A DNA stretch of 6,935 bases from Bacteroidales bacterium (GCA_029933495.1 JAOZOC010000005.1:1-6935); one strand, 5' to 3'. Shown: positions 1 through 6,823, counted from the first letter of the stretch. Numbers and translations are program-made. The notes: generated from the sequence alone by a model not told the origin.

Positions 1-13
1 TAAAAACAAGGCG

Positions 14-21
14 CAAAAGTA
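14..21 (-). promoter_or_regulatory. Candidate Bacteroidota -7 box pointing out of the window
   Basis: Read on the minus strand this is TACTTTTG, a full match to the TAnnTTTG -7 element known from Bacteroidota promoters. It lies just beyond the stop of the WbqC-family gene and points left, so it would serve a gene outside the window. The flanking sequence up to position 39 matches the block at 3757-3782 at 23 of 26 positions. No good TTTG -33 element is seen at the usual spacing of about 20 bases, which is the main weakness. Confidence 0.45.
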
Positions 22-31
22 GGTAAAAATA

Positions 32-673
32 TTAATGAAGATTTAAAATTTCCAAATAGTCACAGGCATTTGGACCTTCATTAAACAGAAGGTCAATAAT
101 ACTCAGATTTGAAATAAAGCCGTGTTTATCAGAAAAGACCTGAACATACTCCGGTATCGCTGTTGCAGGCTTTTTTTTGGGACTGAAATGGTTTCGGAGG
201 TCAAGTCTGTCAGAGTCCTTCTTTTCAATATATCCTACAGATTTTTCAATCTTATTGTCGAGCCCAAGTAGGCTTAAAACAGTCTCTGTAATTCTTAGAT
301 TAAAATCCAGTAAATAGTCAAACTTATTTAAATAAAAACCTTCAAGGTCATCTCTGTAATAGAGAAAGAATGGTGATTGGTTATAAGCTGAAACAATGGC
401 TCTCCAGTGAACTTTCTGCCATTGCTCGGTATATGCAATCCTGATATCCTTTATTTTTGTATGATTACCATTTACCTTGATAACCGGAATTATTAAAGAT
501 AATTTTCCACTTGTTGCGTAAATCTCACATCTGTTTCTGTAGGTCTGTTTAATGTAATGTTCGCCGTCATCAATGATAACCTGATTATGCTGAATGATAG
601 CAGAAAAATATTCAACAGTCCCAAGATAGGCGGTAGATATAAGTAGTTTATTTATTTTAGGATTATTATTCAA
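32..673 (-). CDS. WbqC-like family protein
   Basis: This 213-residue protein matches the WbqC-like family as I know it from Bacteroidota. Family-like stretches are STAYLGTVEYFS (residues 13-24), YIKQTYRNRCEI (40-51), HWRAIVSAYNQSPFF (89-103) followed by YYRDDLEGFY, LLDFNL (121-126), and the C-terminal YVQVFSDKHGF (176-186) plus LSIIDLLFNEGP (190-201). The whole length is covered, so the gene looks intact. There is no signal peptide or membrane segment, so it should be cytoplasmic. The family is named after an O-antigen cluster gene and is often linked to polysaccharide or sugar metabolism, but its biochemical activity is not established as far as I know. The start is inferred to be TTG at 673: an in-frame TAA lies at 692-694, no ATG lies between, and the protein has no internal methionine. 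It starts 24 bases after the permease stop and is probably cotranscribed with it. The family call is firm; any reaction would be a guess. Confidence 0.9.
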   Translation of the reverse strand: MNNNPKINKLLISTAYLGTVEYFSAIIQHNQVIIDDGEHYIKQTYRNRCEIYATSGKLSLIIPVIKVNGNHTKIKDIRIAYTEQWQKVHWRAIVSAYNQSPFFLYYRDDLEGFYLNKFDYLLDFNLRITETVLSLLGLDNKIEKSVGYIEKKDSDRLDLRNHFSPKKKPATAIPEYVQVFSDKHGFISNLSIIDLLFNEGPNACDYLEILNLH

Positions 674-697
674 AAAAACAGATTCTTGAAATTAATG

Positions 698-2059
698 TTA
701 ATCGTGTCTCAATGATTCCACAGGATCTTGTTCTGCAGCACGTTTCGCTGGCATATATCCGAAAATAATTCCTACTGCTACGGAGACTCCAAAGGACACT
801 ACAATTGATATCGGGGAGACGATAGTCAGGATGTCAGTGGCTTTCATTATTATTTTGGATATAGATATACCAAGGATAATTCCAATGAGGCCACCTGAAA
901 TACTTATTAGGATAGCTTCGGCCAGAAACTGGAAAACAATATCTTGCTTTGTGGCTCCTGTTGCCCGCCTTACACCAATTTCTCGTATGCGTTCCATCAC
1001 GGAAGCAAGCATGATGTTCATAATTCCTATACCTCCAACAATCAGTGAAATACTGGCAATGGCACCGAGTACAATATTGAAGATATCTTTAGTGCGCTGT
1101 TCCTGTTTCAGGAGAAGTTCAGGCACTTTAATCTGGAAGTCTTCAACACCAGAGTGACGCCGTTTAAGCATTTTATCCAGAATTTGGACTGTTGCCTTTA
1201 GCTGGCTGCTCTCTTTTACCTGGACAGTGATTTTATCAACCTGATGATTGTTAGAGCTTTCATCTCCTGATGAGCCTGAGCTAGAACTAAAAGCAACCCC
1301 TCCACCCATAAATACAACAGTTGACCCTCCACTTTGCAACGATGCCTTGGTTACTACCGACCTGTCTTTATACCGTAAAAAGATTGTATTTATTGGGGCG
1401 TAAATATTAATGTTTGAGTTAGTTATTCCAAGGTCTTCTGAACCGGTTCCCATTTTTCTGCTTTCCAGTACACCGATAACTTTTAGCCAAAGATTCCCGC
1501 ATTTAATATGCTTTTCAATAGGGTCTTCATCGGGAAAGAATTTAGAGGCAATATTTGGCCCGATAATACAAACTGCATCTCCTGATTTAAGCTGGTTATC
1601 GGTAAACATAAGCCCTTTTTGAAGTTTCAGGTTGAAAACATCATAATAATCAGGTGTCACTCCGCTAAGTGTCGCTGATGTTGTAATGCCACCTTTAAGG
1701 ATAAAGGTTTCGTAAATAACTTCGGGGCAAACTCTTTCAACAGAAGGAATAATTGATTTAATACTCTCTGCATCCTTCAATGACAGTCCGGGCGAAAACT
1801 TTTTTGTTTGTGTCTGAGCTGGGTCATCTTCACTACTCGCTCCCGATGACTTCTCAATTATTGGAGTGATAATAATATTGTTTACCCCAACAAGTTTTAT
1901 CTGGTCAAGGATTTCCTTTTGAGCTCCATTACCAATCGCCATCATCGCTATCACTGCAGCTACTCCAAAGATAATGCCGAGAGCTGTAAGTATAGAGCGG
2001 AATCTGTTGGCAAAAACAGCCTCAAGGGCGATGTTTATTATTTGAAAGTATCTTTCCAA
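698..2059 (-). CDS. MacB-type ABC transporter permease (FtsX/MacB family), no fused ATPase
   Basis: This 453-residue inner-membrane protein has the MacB/FtsX permease layout. An N-terminal amphipathic segment and first membrane helix (about 5-43, with RSILTALGIIFGVAAVIAMM) come first. A large periplasmic domain (about 45-320) follows, then three C-terminal membrane helices at about 326-350, 376-402 and 412-435. Diagnostic motifs are GIGIMNIMLASVMERIREIG (343-362) followed by VRRATGAT, and the ending PAKRAAEQDPVESLR (437-451). In the MacAB-TolC model such proteins pass periplasmic movement to an adaptor and outer membrane channel, using a cytoplasmic ATPase. E. coli MacB carries that ATPase at its N terminus; here it is absent and no ATPase gene is adjacent. 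Residues 243-272 are an unusual Ser/Gly-rich stretch in the periplasmic domain. The start is TTG at 2059, because an in-frame TGA lies at 2072-2074, no ATG intervenes, and the first internal Met (39) would delete most of helix 1. The gene lies 128 bases after the adaptor gene. Substrate unknown. Confidence 0.93.
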   Translation of the reverse strand: MERYFQIINIALEAVFANRFRSILTALGIIFGVAAVIAMMAIGNGAQKEILDQIKLVGVNNIIITPIIEKSSGASSEDDPAQTQTKKFSPGLSLKDAESIKSIIPSVERVCPEVIYETFILKGGITTSATLSGVTPDYYDVFNLKLQKGLMFTDNQLKSGDAVCIIGPNIASKFFPDEDPIEKHIKCGNLWLKVIGVLESRKMGTGSEDLGITNSNINIYAPINTIFLRYKDRSVVTKASLQSGGSTVVFMGGGVAFSSSSGSSGDESSNNHQVDKITVQVKESSQLKATVQILDKMLKRRHSGVEDFQIKVPELLLKQEQRTKDIFNIVLGAIASISLIVGGIGIMNIMLASVMERIREIGVRRATGATKQDIVFQFLAEAILISISGGLIGIILGISISKIIMKATDILTIVSPISIVVSFGVSVAVGIIFGYMPAKRAAEQDPVESLRHD

Positions 2060-2187
2060 AGTGATTTTTTTTCAAGATTAATATTTTGTATATTTAATGT
2101 CATAATACTAAACAATTTTTCAATCTCCACTTATAATCCAATTAACTCACTTTCAAGCTAAAAGTCTTCGTGTCTTACATCTCAACT

Positions 2188-3579
2188 CTACTGCTTCCCT
2201 CTTCCTCTCATCATCATCTTCCTCCCTCCCGGAGGCATTCCGTTATTCATTTTATTCTCCATCTGTTTAGCTGCTCTGATACTGTCATTTTTTATCTTCA
2301 GCAATTTCTTTTGTCTTTCTTCTTCCCTATACACTTCAAGGATATCATCATCAATTCTGACAAGTTTAAAATCCTTATAACCCTCAGGAGGGATAAGATA
2401 TACTTCATCGCCTTCTTCAAGACCAGCCTTGATAATCATTTCTGTATCATTACTTTTTCCAATAATAACCTGTTTTCTTTTGCTGGCAGAAACTACGTAC
2501 GTTATACTATCTATATTATAAAGACATTCAATAGGTATAAACAGAACGCTGTCAATTATATCTGTTATAATTACATTTTTAGTTGTCATTGCCGGACGCA
2601 TTACAGAGTCATATTCATTAACACTAATAACAACCTCGAAGACTTTAACATTTGACCCGGGAAGCTGTTGGCCAATGTTAGCAACTTCAGTGACTTTTCC
2701 TGTAAAACTTTTTTCAGGAAAAGCGTCTATTCCCATTTCAACACTCTGTCCTACTTTGACTTTACTAATGTCGATTTCATTAACATATGTTTTTGACAGC
2801 ATATCTGTAAGGTCAGGCAAAGTAGCAACAACATTGTCCCAGGGGTTTATCTCCGAGCCAACACCCCTTTTTTTACCGTTCCAGTCCCTGCGGTAAATAA
2901 CCATTCCCTGGCGAGGTGCATAAATTGTAAACTTACTCATAACATCAACCATATCCTGATATTTTCTGTTTGATTTTGCAAGTTTGGCTTTTACCTCTTT
3001 AACATTTGCTACATTTTTTTTAAGTTTAAGCTGGTAGTTGTCAATAGATTGTTTATAATTTCGTTCTGCCTTTTCAAGTTCGATGTTAATCTGTCTAATT
3101 GTGGTAGGGGGTTCATATTTTGACTGGTCAAGCTTTATTTTTATCTCCTCAAGAGCAAACTTTTGGTTAATCAATGCATCTCGTAAACCTCTCAGTTCGA
3201 GTGCAGTGTCTAGCTTTACTTTCATCAGTTGTGTCTCAACATTATCTATATCAAGCTCCTGATCCTTAATCTTCCCTTCCAGTTCCGACCTGTCGAGTGA
3301 AGCGACAAAGTCTCCAGAGTCAACAACAGTTCCATCCGGAACCAGATCAGAAATTTTTACATTATAAATTCTGATTTGCCTTAAGTTGCCAGGTCCCTTA
3401 ATCTCTTCAGCATTTTTTGCCTCAAGTTCTCCTGTGGTAGTAACGGTTATTTTAAATTCGCCCCTTTTTACTTCTGTAGAAATGGTTTCAACTGAAGAGG
3501 TCTCCCCTCCAAGAAAATACCATAAAGCCAGAATTACTAAAACGACAATGCTAAGGGCAATATAAATTTGTTTTTTCAT
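2188..3579 (-). CDS. MacA/HlyD-type periplasmic adaptor (membrane fusion protein)
   Basis: This 463-residue protein has the domain order of a membrane fusion protein. A positively charged start and one membrane anchor (about 5-23) come first. The first half of a lipoyl-like domain (about 40-95) follows, then a long charged coiled-coil hairpin (about 96-215) with a Pro-containing turn, YEPPTTIRQ, at 155-163. The second lipoyl half is at about 217-257 (IYAPRQGMVIYRRDWNG), then a beta-barrel (about 260-345) and a membrane-proximal domain (about 346-410). The late segments AGLEEGDEVYL (385-395) and VLFIPIECLYNI (345-356) are typical of the family. It should bridge an inner-membrane transporter to a TolC-like channel. 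The partner is most likely the MacB-type permease encoded next. The tail (about 410-463) is first charged and helical, then rich in Met, Gly and Arg. The ATG at 3579 fits the anchor. A TAnnTTTG box about 180 bases upstream probably drives this gene and the two after it. The exported substrate cannot be inferred. Confidence 0.93.
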   Translation of the reverse strand: MKKQIYIALSIVVLVILALWYFLGGETSSVETISTEVKRGEFKITVTTTGELEAKNAEEIKGPGNLRQIRIYNVKISDLVPDGTVVDSGDFVASLDRSELEGKIKDQELDIDNVETQLMKVKLDTALELRGLRDALINQKFALEEIKIKLDQSKYEPPTTIRQINIELEKAERNYKQSIDNYQLKLKKNVANVKEVKAKLAKSNRKYQDMVDVMSKFTIYAPRQGMVIYRRDWNGKKRGVGSEINPWDNVVATLPDLTDMLSKTYVNEIDISKVKVGQSVEMGIDAFPEKSFTGKVTEVANIGQQLPGSNVKVFEVVISVNEYDSVMRPAMTTKNVIITDIIDSVLFIPIECLYNIDSITYVVSASKRKQVIIGKSNDTEMIIKAGLEEGDEVYLIPPEGYKDFKLVRIDDDILEVYREEERQKKLLKIKNDSIRAAKQMENKMNNGMPPGGRKMMMRGRGKQ

Positions 3580-3707
3580 CTTGTAATTATTTTATATAAT
3601 TGGTGATTTACTTTTCTGGTACAACAAATATTTAAAAATGAGACGTCAAACATCAAGCTATTGGGAGTAATAATTTTTAGTATTCTCGATTGATACATAA
3701 TTCGCAT
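3576..3707 (-). CDS. Doubtful 43-codon leader ORF overlapping the adaptor start
   Basis: Between the promoter-like box at 3757-3764 and the adaptor gene there is an open frame of 43 codons, ATG at 3707 to TGA at 3576. Its stop overlaps the adaptor ATG as ATGA, an arrangement typical of translational coupling. The product would begin MRIMYQSRILKII and is basic, with two adjacent cysteines near residues 28-29. It has no signal peptide and no similarity that I recognise. The region is AT-rich and the codon use is not gene-like, so a chance ORF is the more likely reading. It is listed because its position and overlap would suit a leader peptide. Confidence 0.15.
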   Translation of the reverse strand: MRIMYQSRILKIITPNSLMFDVSFLNICCTRKVNHQLYKIITR

Positions 3708-3756
3708 AGATTAACGAAAGAATAACACTTTTGTTGTTTGCTGTTTAACAAAGAGC

Positions 3757-3764
3757 CAAAAGTA
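3757..3764 (-). promoter_or_regulatory. Candidate -7 promoter box for the adaptor-permease-WbqC unit
   Basis: The minus strand reads TACTTTTG, matching the Bacteroidota -7 consensus TAnnTTTG. It is the only full match in the 295-base spacer between the lipoprotein stop (3875) and the adaptor start (3579). Transcription would begin near 3750 and leave a leader of about 170 bases. The expected -33 region (about 3785-3788) is only a T-rich run without TTTG. The 26 bases 3757-3782 nearly repeat 14-39. The remainder of the spacer is AT-rich and holds the doubtful 43-codon ORF. No other gene is seen in it. Confidence 0.5.
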
Positions 3765-3874
3765 GGAAAAATAATTAATGAAAAAATAGTTATTGCTTCT
3801 TTTTTATAAAATTTCGAGAAGATGAGACCCAAGCCTACTTATAATAGAGTATTAACACAGCAATTTGAAAATTT

Positions 3875-4495
3875 TCAACTTCCTTCATCATAATTAATTA
3901 CTTTTTGAATTGTGCCATCAAGGTTATACCAAATTTCTTTTCCCTGTTTTAGGTTGTTTTTGTAGTTAATAATATGTTTAAGCTGCCCGTTAGAATACCA
4001 TGTCTTTTGTGATCCGGTTCCCCTGTTATATATCCCTATTCCAACCACATTACCTGAATTATCATAATACAGCCACTTGCCATCAAATAAGCCATCTTTG
4101 TAAGTGCCTTCTATTTTTGGTTTACCATTTTCGTATAACATACGATAAGGACCGTTAAGAGTGTCCATTAGATATGTCTTTTCTGTTATTAATTTGCCTC
4201 TGATATCAAACTCTTTAGAATCCCCGTTAAGGTGATTATCTTTGTAATTATCAATATGTTGTACTTTTCCGTTGGGAAACCAACGGTAGGTTGTGCCCTG
4301 TAATTGGTTATTCTTGTAGTTTACCTCGTATTGCCTTATGCCGTTTTCGTAAAACCAGACAGCCTTCCCGTCATAAACCTTTCCTTTTAGATGAATCTCT
4401 GACTTTAAGTTGCCATTGTCGTAATACTTTTTTTCTACATTTGTACATCCGACAAGAAGCAAAAAGACTATTGAATATAATATCGATTTTTTCAT
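3875..4495 (-). CDS. MORN-variant repeat lipoprotein (YwqK-like)
   Basis: This 206-residue protein starts with a lipoprotein signal peptide: MKKS, a hydrophobic core, and the lipobox LVGC with the acylated Cys at residue 17. Residues 24-206 consist almost wholly of about eight repeats of roughly 24 residues, each with an aromatic-rich W/Y-Y-x-N-G-x-x-K core, a second strand and a closing N-x-L-x-G turn, as in YENGKPKIEGTYKDGLFDGK. This matches the MORN_2 variant repeat (YwqK-like antitoxin repeat family), which is common in Bacteroidota lipoproteins. Such proteins form extended beta-hairpin arrays, and their partners are mostly unknown. The 'antitoxin' label in databases derives from a subset of homologues, and no toxin gene is visible here. 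The gene begins 3 bases after the stop of the upstream membrane glycosyltransferase-like gene, so the two are cotranscribed and probably translationally coupled. After the Cys comes TNVEKK, without a clear acidic cluster, so surface export is not indicated. Confidence 0.88.
   Translation of the reverse strand: MKKSILYSIVFLLLVGCTNVEKKYYDNGNLKSEIHLKGKVYDGKAVWFYENGIRQYEVNYKNNQLQGTTYRWFPNGKVQHIDNYKDNHLNGDSKEFDIRGKLITEKTYLMDTLNGPYRMLYENGKPKIEGTYKDGLFDGKWLYYDNSGNVVGIGIYNRGTGSQKTWYSNGQLKHIINYKNNLKQGKEIWYNLDGTIQKVINYDEGS
3878..4426 (-). repeat. Array of about eight 24-residue MORN-variant repeats
   Basis: Within the lipoprotein the repeats fall at residues 24-43, 44-67, 68-91, 92-115, 116-139, 140-161, 162-185 and 186-206. 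Five of them are exactly 24 residues, the sixth is 22, and the first and last are shorter. Most end in a Gly turn (YDG, LQG, LNG, LNG, FDG, KQG). The copies have diverged strongly at the DNA level, so this is an old protein-level array and not a recent tandem DNA duplication. Confidence 0.85.
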
Positions 4496-4498
4496 AAT

Positions 4499-6802
4499 CT
4501 ATTTTCCATTTTCATCAATAATTTCATTTTTTATCGAAATAAATTCTATCTTCATATCATCAATAAAAATTTCCTCATCTTGTGTTGGATTCCAGATATA
4601 TACTTTCACCTTTTCATATTTTGAAAGAGGCCGGGGGGCAGGCAAAATGTATTCCACTGGCGACCAGTGCCCAGGCTCTATCTTGTCTCTGAAAAAGAAG
4701 GCCTTGTATTCTTTCATTTTACCATCGGCTGAAAAACTGATGATGAGCCTTGGATTTGATGGTATGCTCTCGGAAAACACGTAAGCGTGGACAACAATGT
4801 ATAGTTGGGACAGGTTATTGAACTCTTTTATATCTTTTTCGAAAGAGATGCTGTACGGAGATTTATTGTCAACCCTGGAAGATTTTTTTCCCAGGTGCGC
4901 TTTAGTATTGGTAACTGTTTTATAGTTTCCCCAGCCTCTTGCACTCTCCATATCATTTTTATAAGTTGCAATACTGATTATTTTTGATTCAGGGATGTCA
5001 ATTCCATCCAAATGTTCTGCTCCCTCTTTGATTGAAAGAAACTCAATTCTTAAATTATCGATATAGAGGGTCTCCTTTTTAGAGGCATCAAAAAAGAATA
5101 CTTTTACAAAGTCTTCATTGGTAATAGGTTCCGGTGTGTAAATCGCAAATTCAACATGAGTCCATTTGTCTTTTATATTATATGCTCCCGGATAAAAAGG
5201 GTTATAGCTATATGTAATATTGCCGGCCTGAAACTCAACAATCAAAACGCTTTCCGACTTTTTTAGGTTGGACAATATATCGGCACTAACCTTTATAATT
5301 CTGTTTGATGTGCTGAAATAGGGGACAAACCAATCACGAAACTCCACGCTGTAAATGTTAGCCGAATCAATTTTGATAACTCTGTTTCCATCAATGTCAA
5401 TAATCTTATCTTCGTTGTTCCAGTTTTTTAATGATTCAAAATCATGTTCAATAGTTCTTGTTTCAACGATATCTTCTTCAGGGATATAGACCTTTGCCCT
5501 GGGTGTCAGTCTGAAAAATGAGTCCCAGTAAATCTCTTTTGTGATATGTCCGAACGGAAAAACCCATTTGCTATGTTGGTAAAATTGAAACAGGTTCATA
5601 CCAATCATCAATACAATAATTAGCGTTAATAATTTCCTGAGGATAGGTTTCCATTCAACAAGTTTAAACAGATAGAAAAGAAGAATACCAACAATTGCGT
5701 AGAAATCAATAAACACCCTCTGGCTGAATTTTGATGTGTAATCCCAAACCCACCAGCATGAGGTTATGTAAATATGAATTATCAGCAATAAGGCCAGCAC
5801 TGTAGATTTGAATTTATTCTCTTTAAACAGACCAGCAAAACCAAACAATGAAACAAAAGCTATTGGAGTATAAATAAACCACCCCTTATTATAACTGAAA
5901 AGAATTTGAAAGAAATGTGGATGTAAAAAGTCAAATCCCTCTTCTCCATAAGTGTAAACAAAGAAATATCCTGTTTGGGTATACCATATCAGGGGTGGAA
6001 TTAATAAAATCAGAGTGAAGGTAAGAAGAGAATAAAAAAGTGATTTGGAGTTATTAATAAACCGGTTGATAAATTCTGTGAATTTTGCAGCACTACCTGC
6101 AAGAAAGGGTATTATGAATATAAAAATGCCATTCGTCGGACGAATAATTATTGTCAGACCATAGCAAAGGGTGGCAAGGAGATACCATTTTGTGCGGTTT
6201 TCTTCAATAGCACGTAGGGAGAAATAGATAAAACCCGTTATAAGTGCAAAGCTATAGATGTGGGCCATTGAGGGCTCAACAATAGCATAATAAATGATAT
6301 TTGTTCCGAAAGCAATAGTGAAAGTTATGAAGGAGGCGGTGGTATCTTTTGCACTAAAACGAATTAGCAGTTTTTGAAGAAATTTAAGCCCAAGCCATAA
6401 GTAGAATAGTGTTGCAAGTGCAATGGAATATTGATAGATGATCGAATAACCGTCGGTTGGGAACCCAATCAGATAACTAAGAAAATGCGCCAGAAGAAAA
6501 AATGGCAGCCACAGTATTGCGAGTCCCGGAAAGTATTTATTGACTGTTTCTCCTTTGAATGAATATCTGAAATCCTTAAAAACGGATCTATCCGAAGGGT
6601 AGTATTCTTTTTCGTAGCTTTCAATGAATTTGTAATCCAGATCATGATAAATGAAGATAGCAGTCAGATAACCGTAATAACCTTTTCCATCGCTGTTGAT
6701 GACCCTGTCCCACTCTTCATAAGGCTTTTTGAATACCATAAATAGTAAAACATAGATAATCAATATTATAGAGGCTGTATTTTTGACTATTATCTTCGAC
6801 AT
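4499..6802 (-). CDS. Putative GT-C type membrane glycosyltransferase with two C-terminal beta-rich domains
   Basis: This 767-residue protein has two parts. Residues 1 to about 410 hold roughly 11-12 membrane helices, at about 11-25, 90-112, 120-142, 153-172, 178-196, 206-237, 255-272, 310-325, 334-350, 366-380 and 388-405. After the first helix comes a loop with SDGKGYYGYL (37-46), whose Asp38 sits where GT-C enzymes keep a catalytic acidic residue. Further family-like stretches are NKYFPGLAILWLPFF (88-102), VEPSMAHIYSF (175-185) and RPTNGIF (221-227). GT-C enzymes use polyprenyl-phosphate sugars and act on the periplasmic side. The acceptor here is unknown, and the assignment is by layout and motif only. 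Residues about 449-757 form two related soluble domains (see the separate entry), probably periplasmic and possibly glycan-binding. The ATG at 6802 is fixed by an in-frame TAA two codons upstream. The gene is first in a unit with the repeat lipoprotein. A membrane protein of unknown function is the fallback call. Confidence 0.75.
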   Translation of the reverse strand: MSKIIVKNTASIILIIYVLLFMVFKKPYEEWDRVINSDGKGYYGYLTAIFIYHDLDYKFIESYEKEYYPSDRSVFKDFRYSFKGETVNKYFPGLAILWLPFFLLAHFLSYLIGFPTDGYSIIYQYSIALATLFYLWLGLKFLQKLLIRFSAKDTTASFITFTIAFGTNIIYYAIVEPSMAHIYSFALITGFIYFSLRAIEENRTKWYLLATLCYGLTIIIRPTNGIFIFIIPFLAGSAAKFTEFINRFINNSKSLFYSLLTFTLILLIPPLIWYTQTGYFFVYTYGEEGFDFLHPHFFQILFSYNKGWFIYTPIAFVSLFGFAGLFKENKFKSTVLALLLIIHIYITSCWWVWDYTSKFSQRVFIDFYAIVGILLFYLFKLVEWKPILRKLLTLIIVLMIGMNLFQFYQHSKWVFPFGHITKEIYWDSFFRLTPRAKVYIPEEDIVETRTIEHDFESLKNWNNEDKIIDIDGNRVIKIDSANIYSVEFRDWFVPYFSTSNRIIKVSADILSNLKKSESVLIVEFQAGNITYSYNPFYPGAYNIKDKWTHVEFAIYTPEPITNEDFVKVFFFDASKKETLYIDNLRIEFLSIKEGAEHLDGIDIPESKIISIATYKNDMESARGWGNYKTVTNTKAHLGKKSSRVDNKSPYSISFEKDIKEFNNLSQLYIVVHAYVFSESIPSNPRLIISFSADGKMKEYKAFFFRDKIEPGHWSPVEYILPAPRPLSKYEKVKVYIWNPTQDEEIFIDDMKIEFISIKNEIIDENGK
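4532..5458 (-). repeat. Tandem duplicated C-terminal domains in the glycosyltransferase-like protein
   Basis: Residues about 449-590 and 611-757 are two copies of one domain. Both open with a D-x-E-S-x-x-x-W pattern (DFESLKNW at 454-461, DMESARGW at 617-624). Both end with an ungapped match of 46 residues at an offset of 166: 17 are identical, including VKVFFFDASKKETLYIDNL (566-584) against VKVYIWNPTQDEEIFIDDM (732-750), then IEF and SIK in both. Alternating hydrophobic strands and the closing I-D-x-hydrophobic-x-I-E-F strand resemble jelly-roll carbohydrate-binding modules. That fold is inferred; the duplication is seen directly. Confidence 0.75.
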
Positions 6803-6823
6803 CTGTTAATATCTAATATTTTT

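Noticed and set aside
831..1157. Plus-strand open frame of 108 codons
   Set aside because: It lies wholly opposite the conserved MacB permease C terminus, and its composition is that of an antisense shadow. The same applies to the plus-strand frames at 1410-1622, 1919-2161, 2170-2655, 2675-2896, 4291-4497 and 4805-4987.
2060..2187. Gap between adaptor and permease as a site of a degraded ATPase gene
   Set aside because: Minus-strand reading gives only short frames, such as an ATG at 2103 opening MTLNIQNINLEKK and closing after 21 codons. There is no Walker A, signature or Walker B motif. The dyad ACTTT/AAAGT around 2150-2166 has a 5-base stem and no T run, so it is not a terminator either.
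3728..3755. Hairpin in the adaptor leader as a riboswitch or attenuator
   Set aside because: A TTTGTT/AACAAA pairing with an 11-base loop exists, but it is a 6-base weak stem without a T run or any known aptamer pattern.
3865..3878. 14-base palindrome TTGAAAATTTTCAA over the lipoprotein stop codon, as a terminator
   Set aside because: The palindrome is perfect but all weak pairs, leaves only about 5 stem pairs once a loop is allowed, and is not followed by a T run. No other GC-containing hairpin with a T run was found in 3765-3874.
3875..4495. Toxin-antitoxin system based on the YwqK-like repeat
   Set aside because: The antitoxin label belongs to some homologues only. This protein is a lipoprotein with a signal peptide, and no candidate toxin gene lies beside it.
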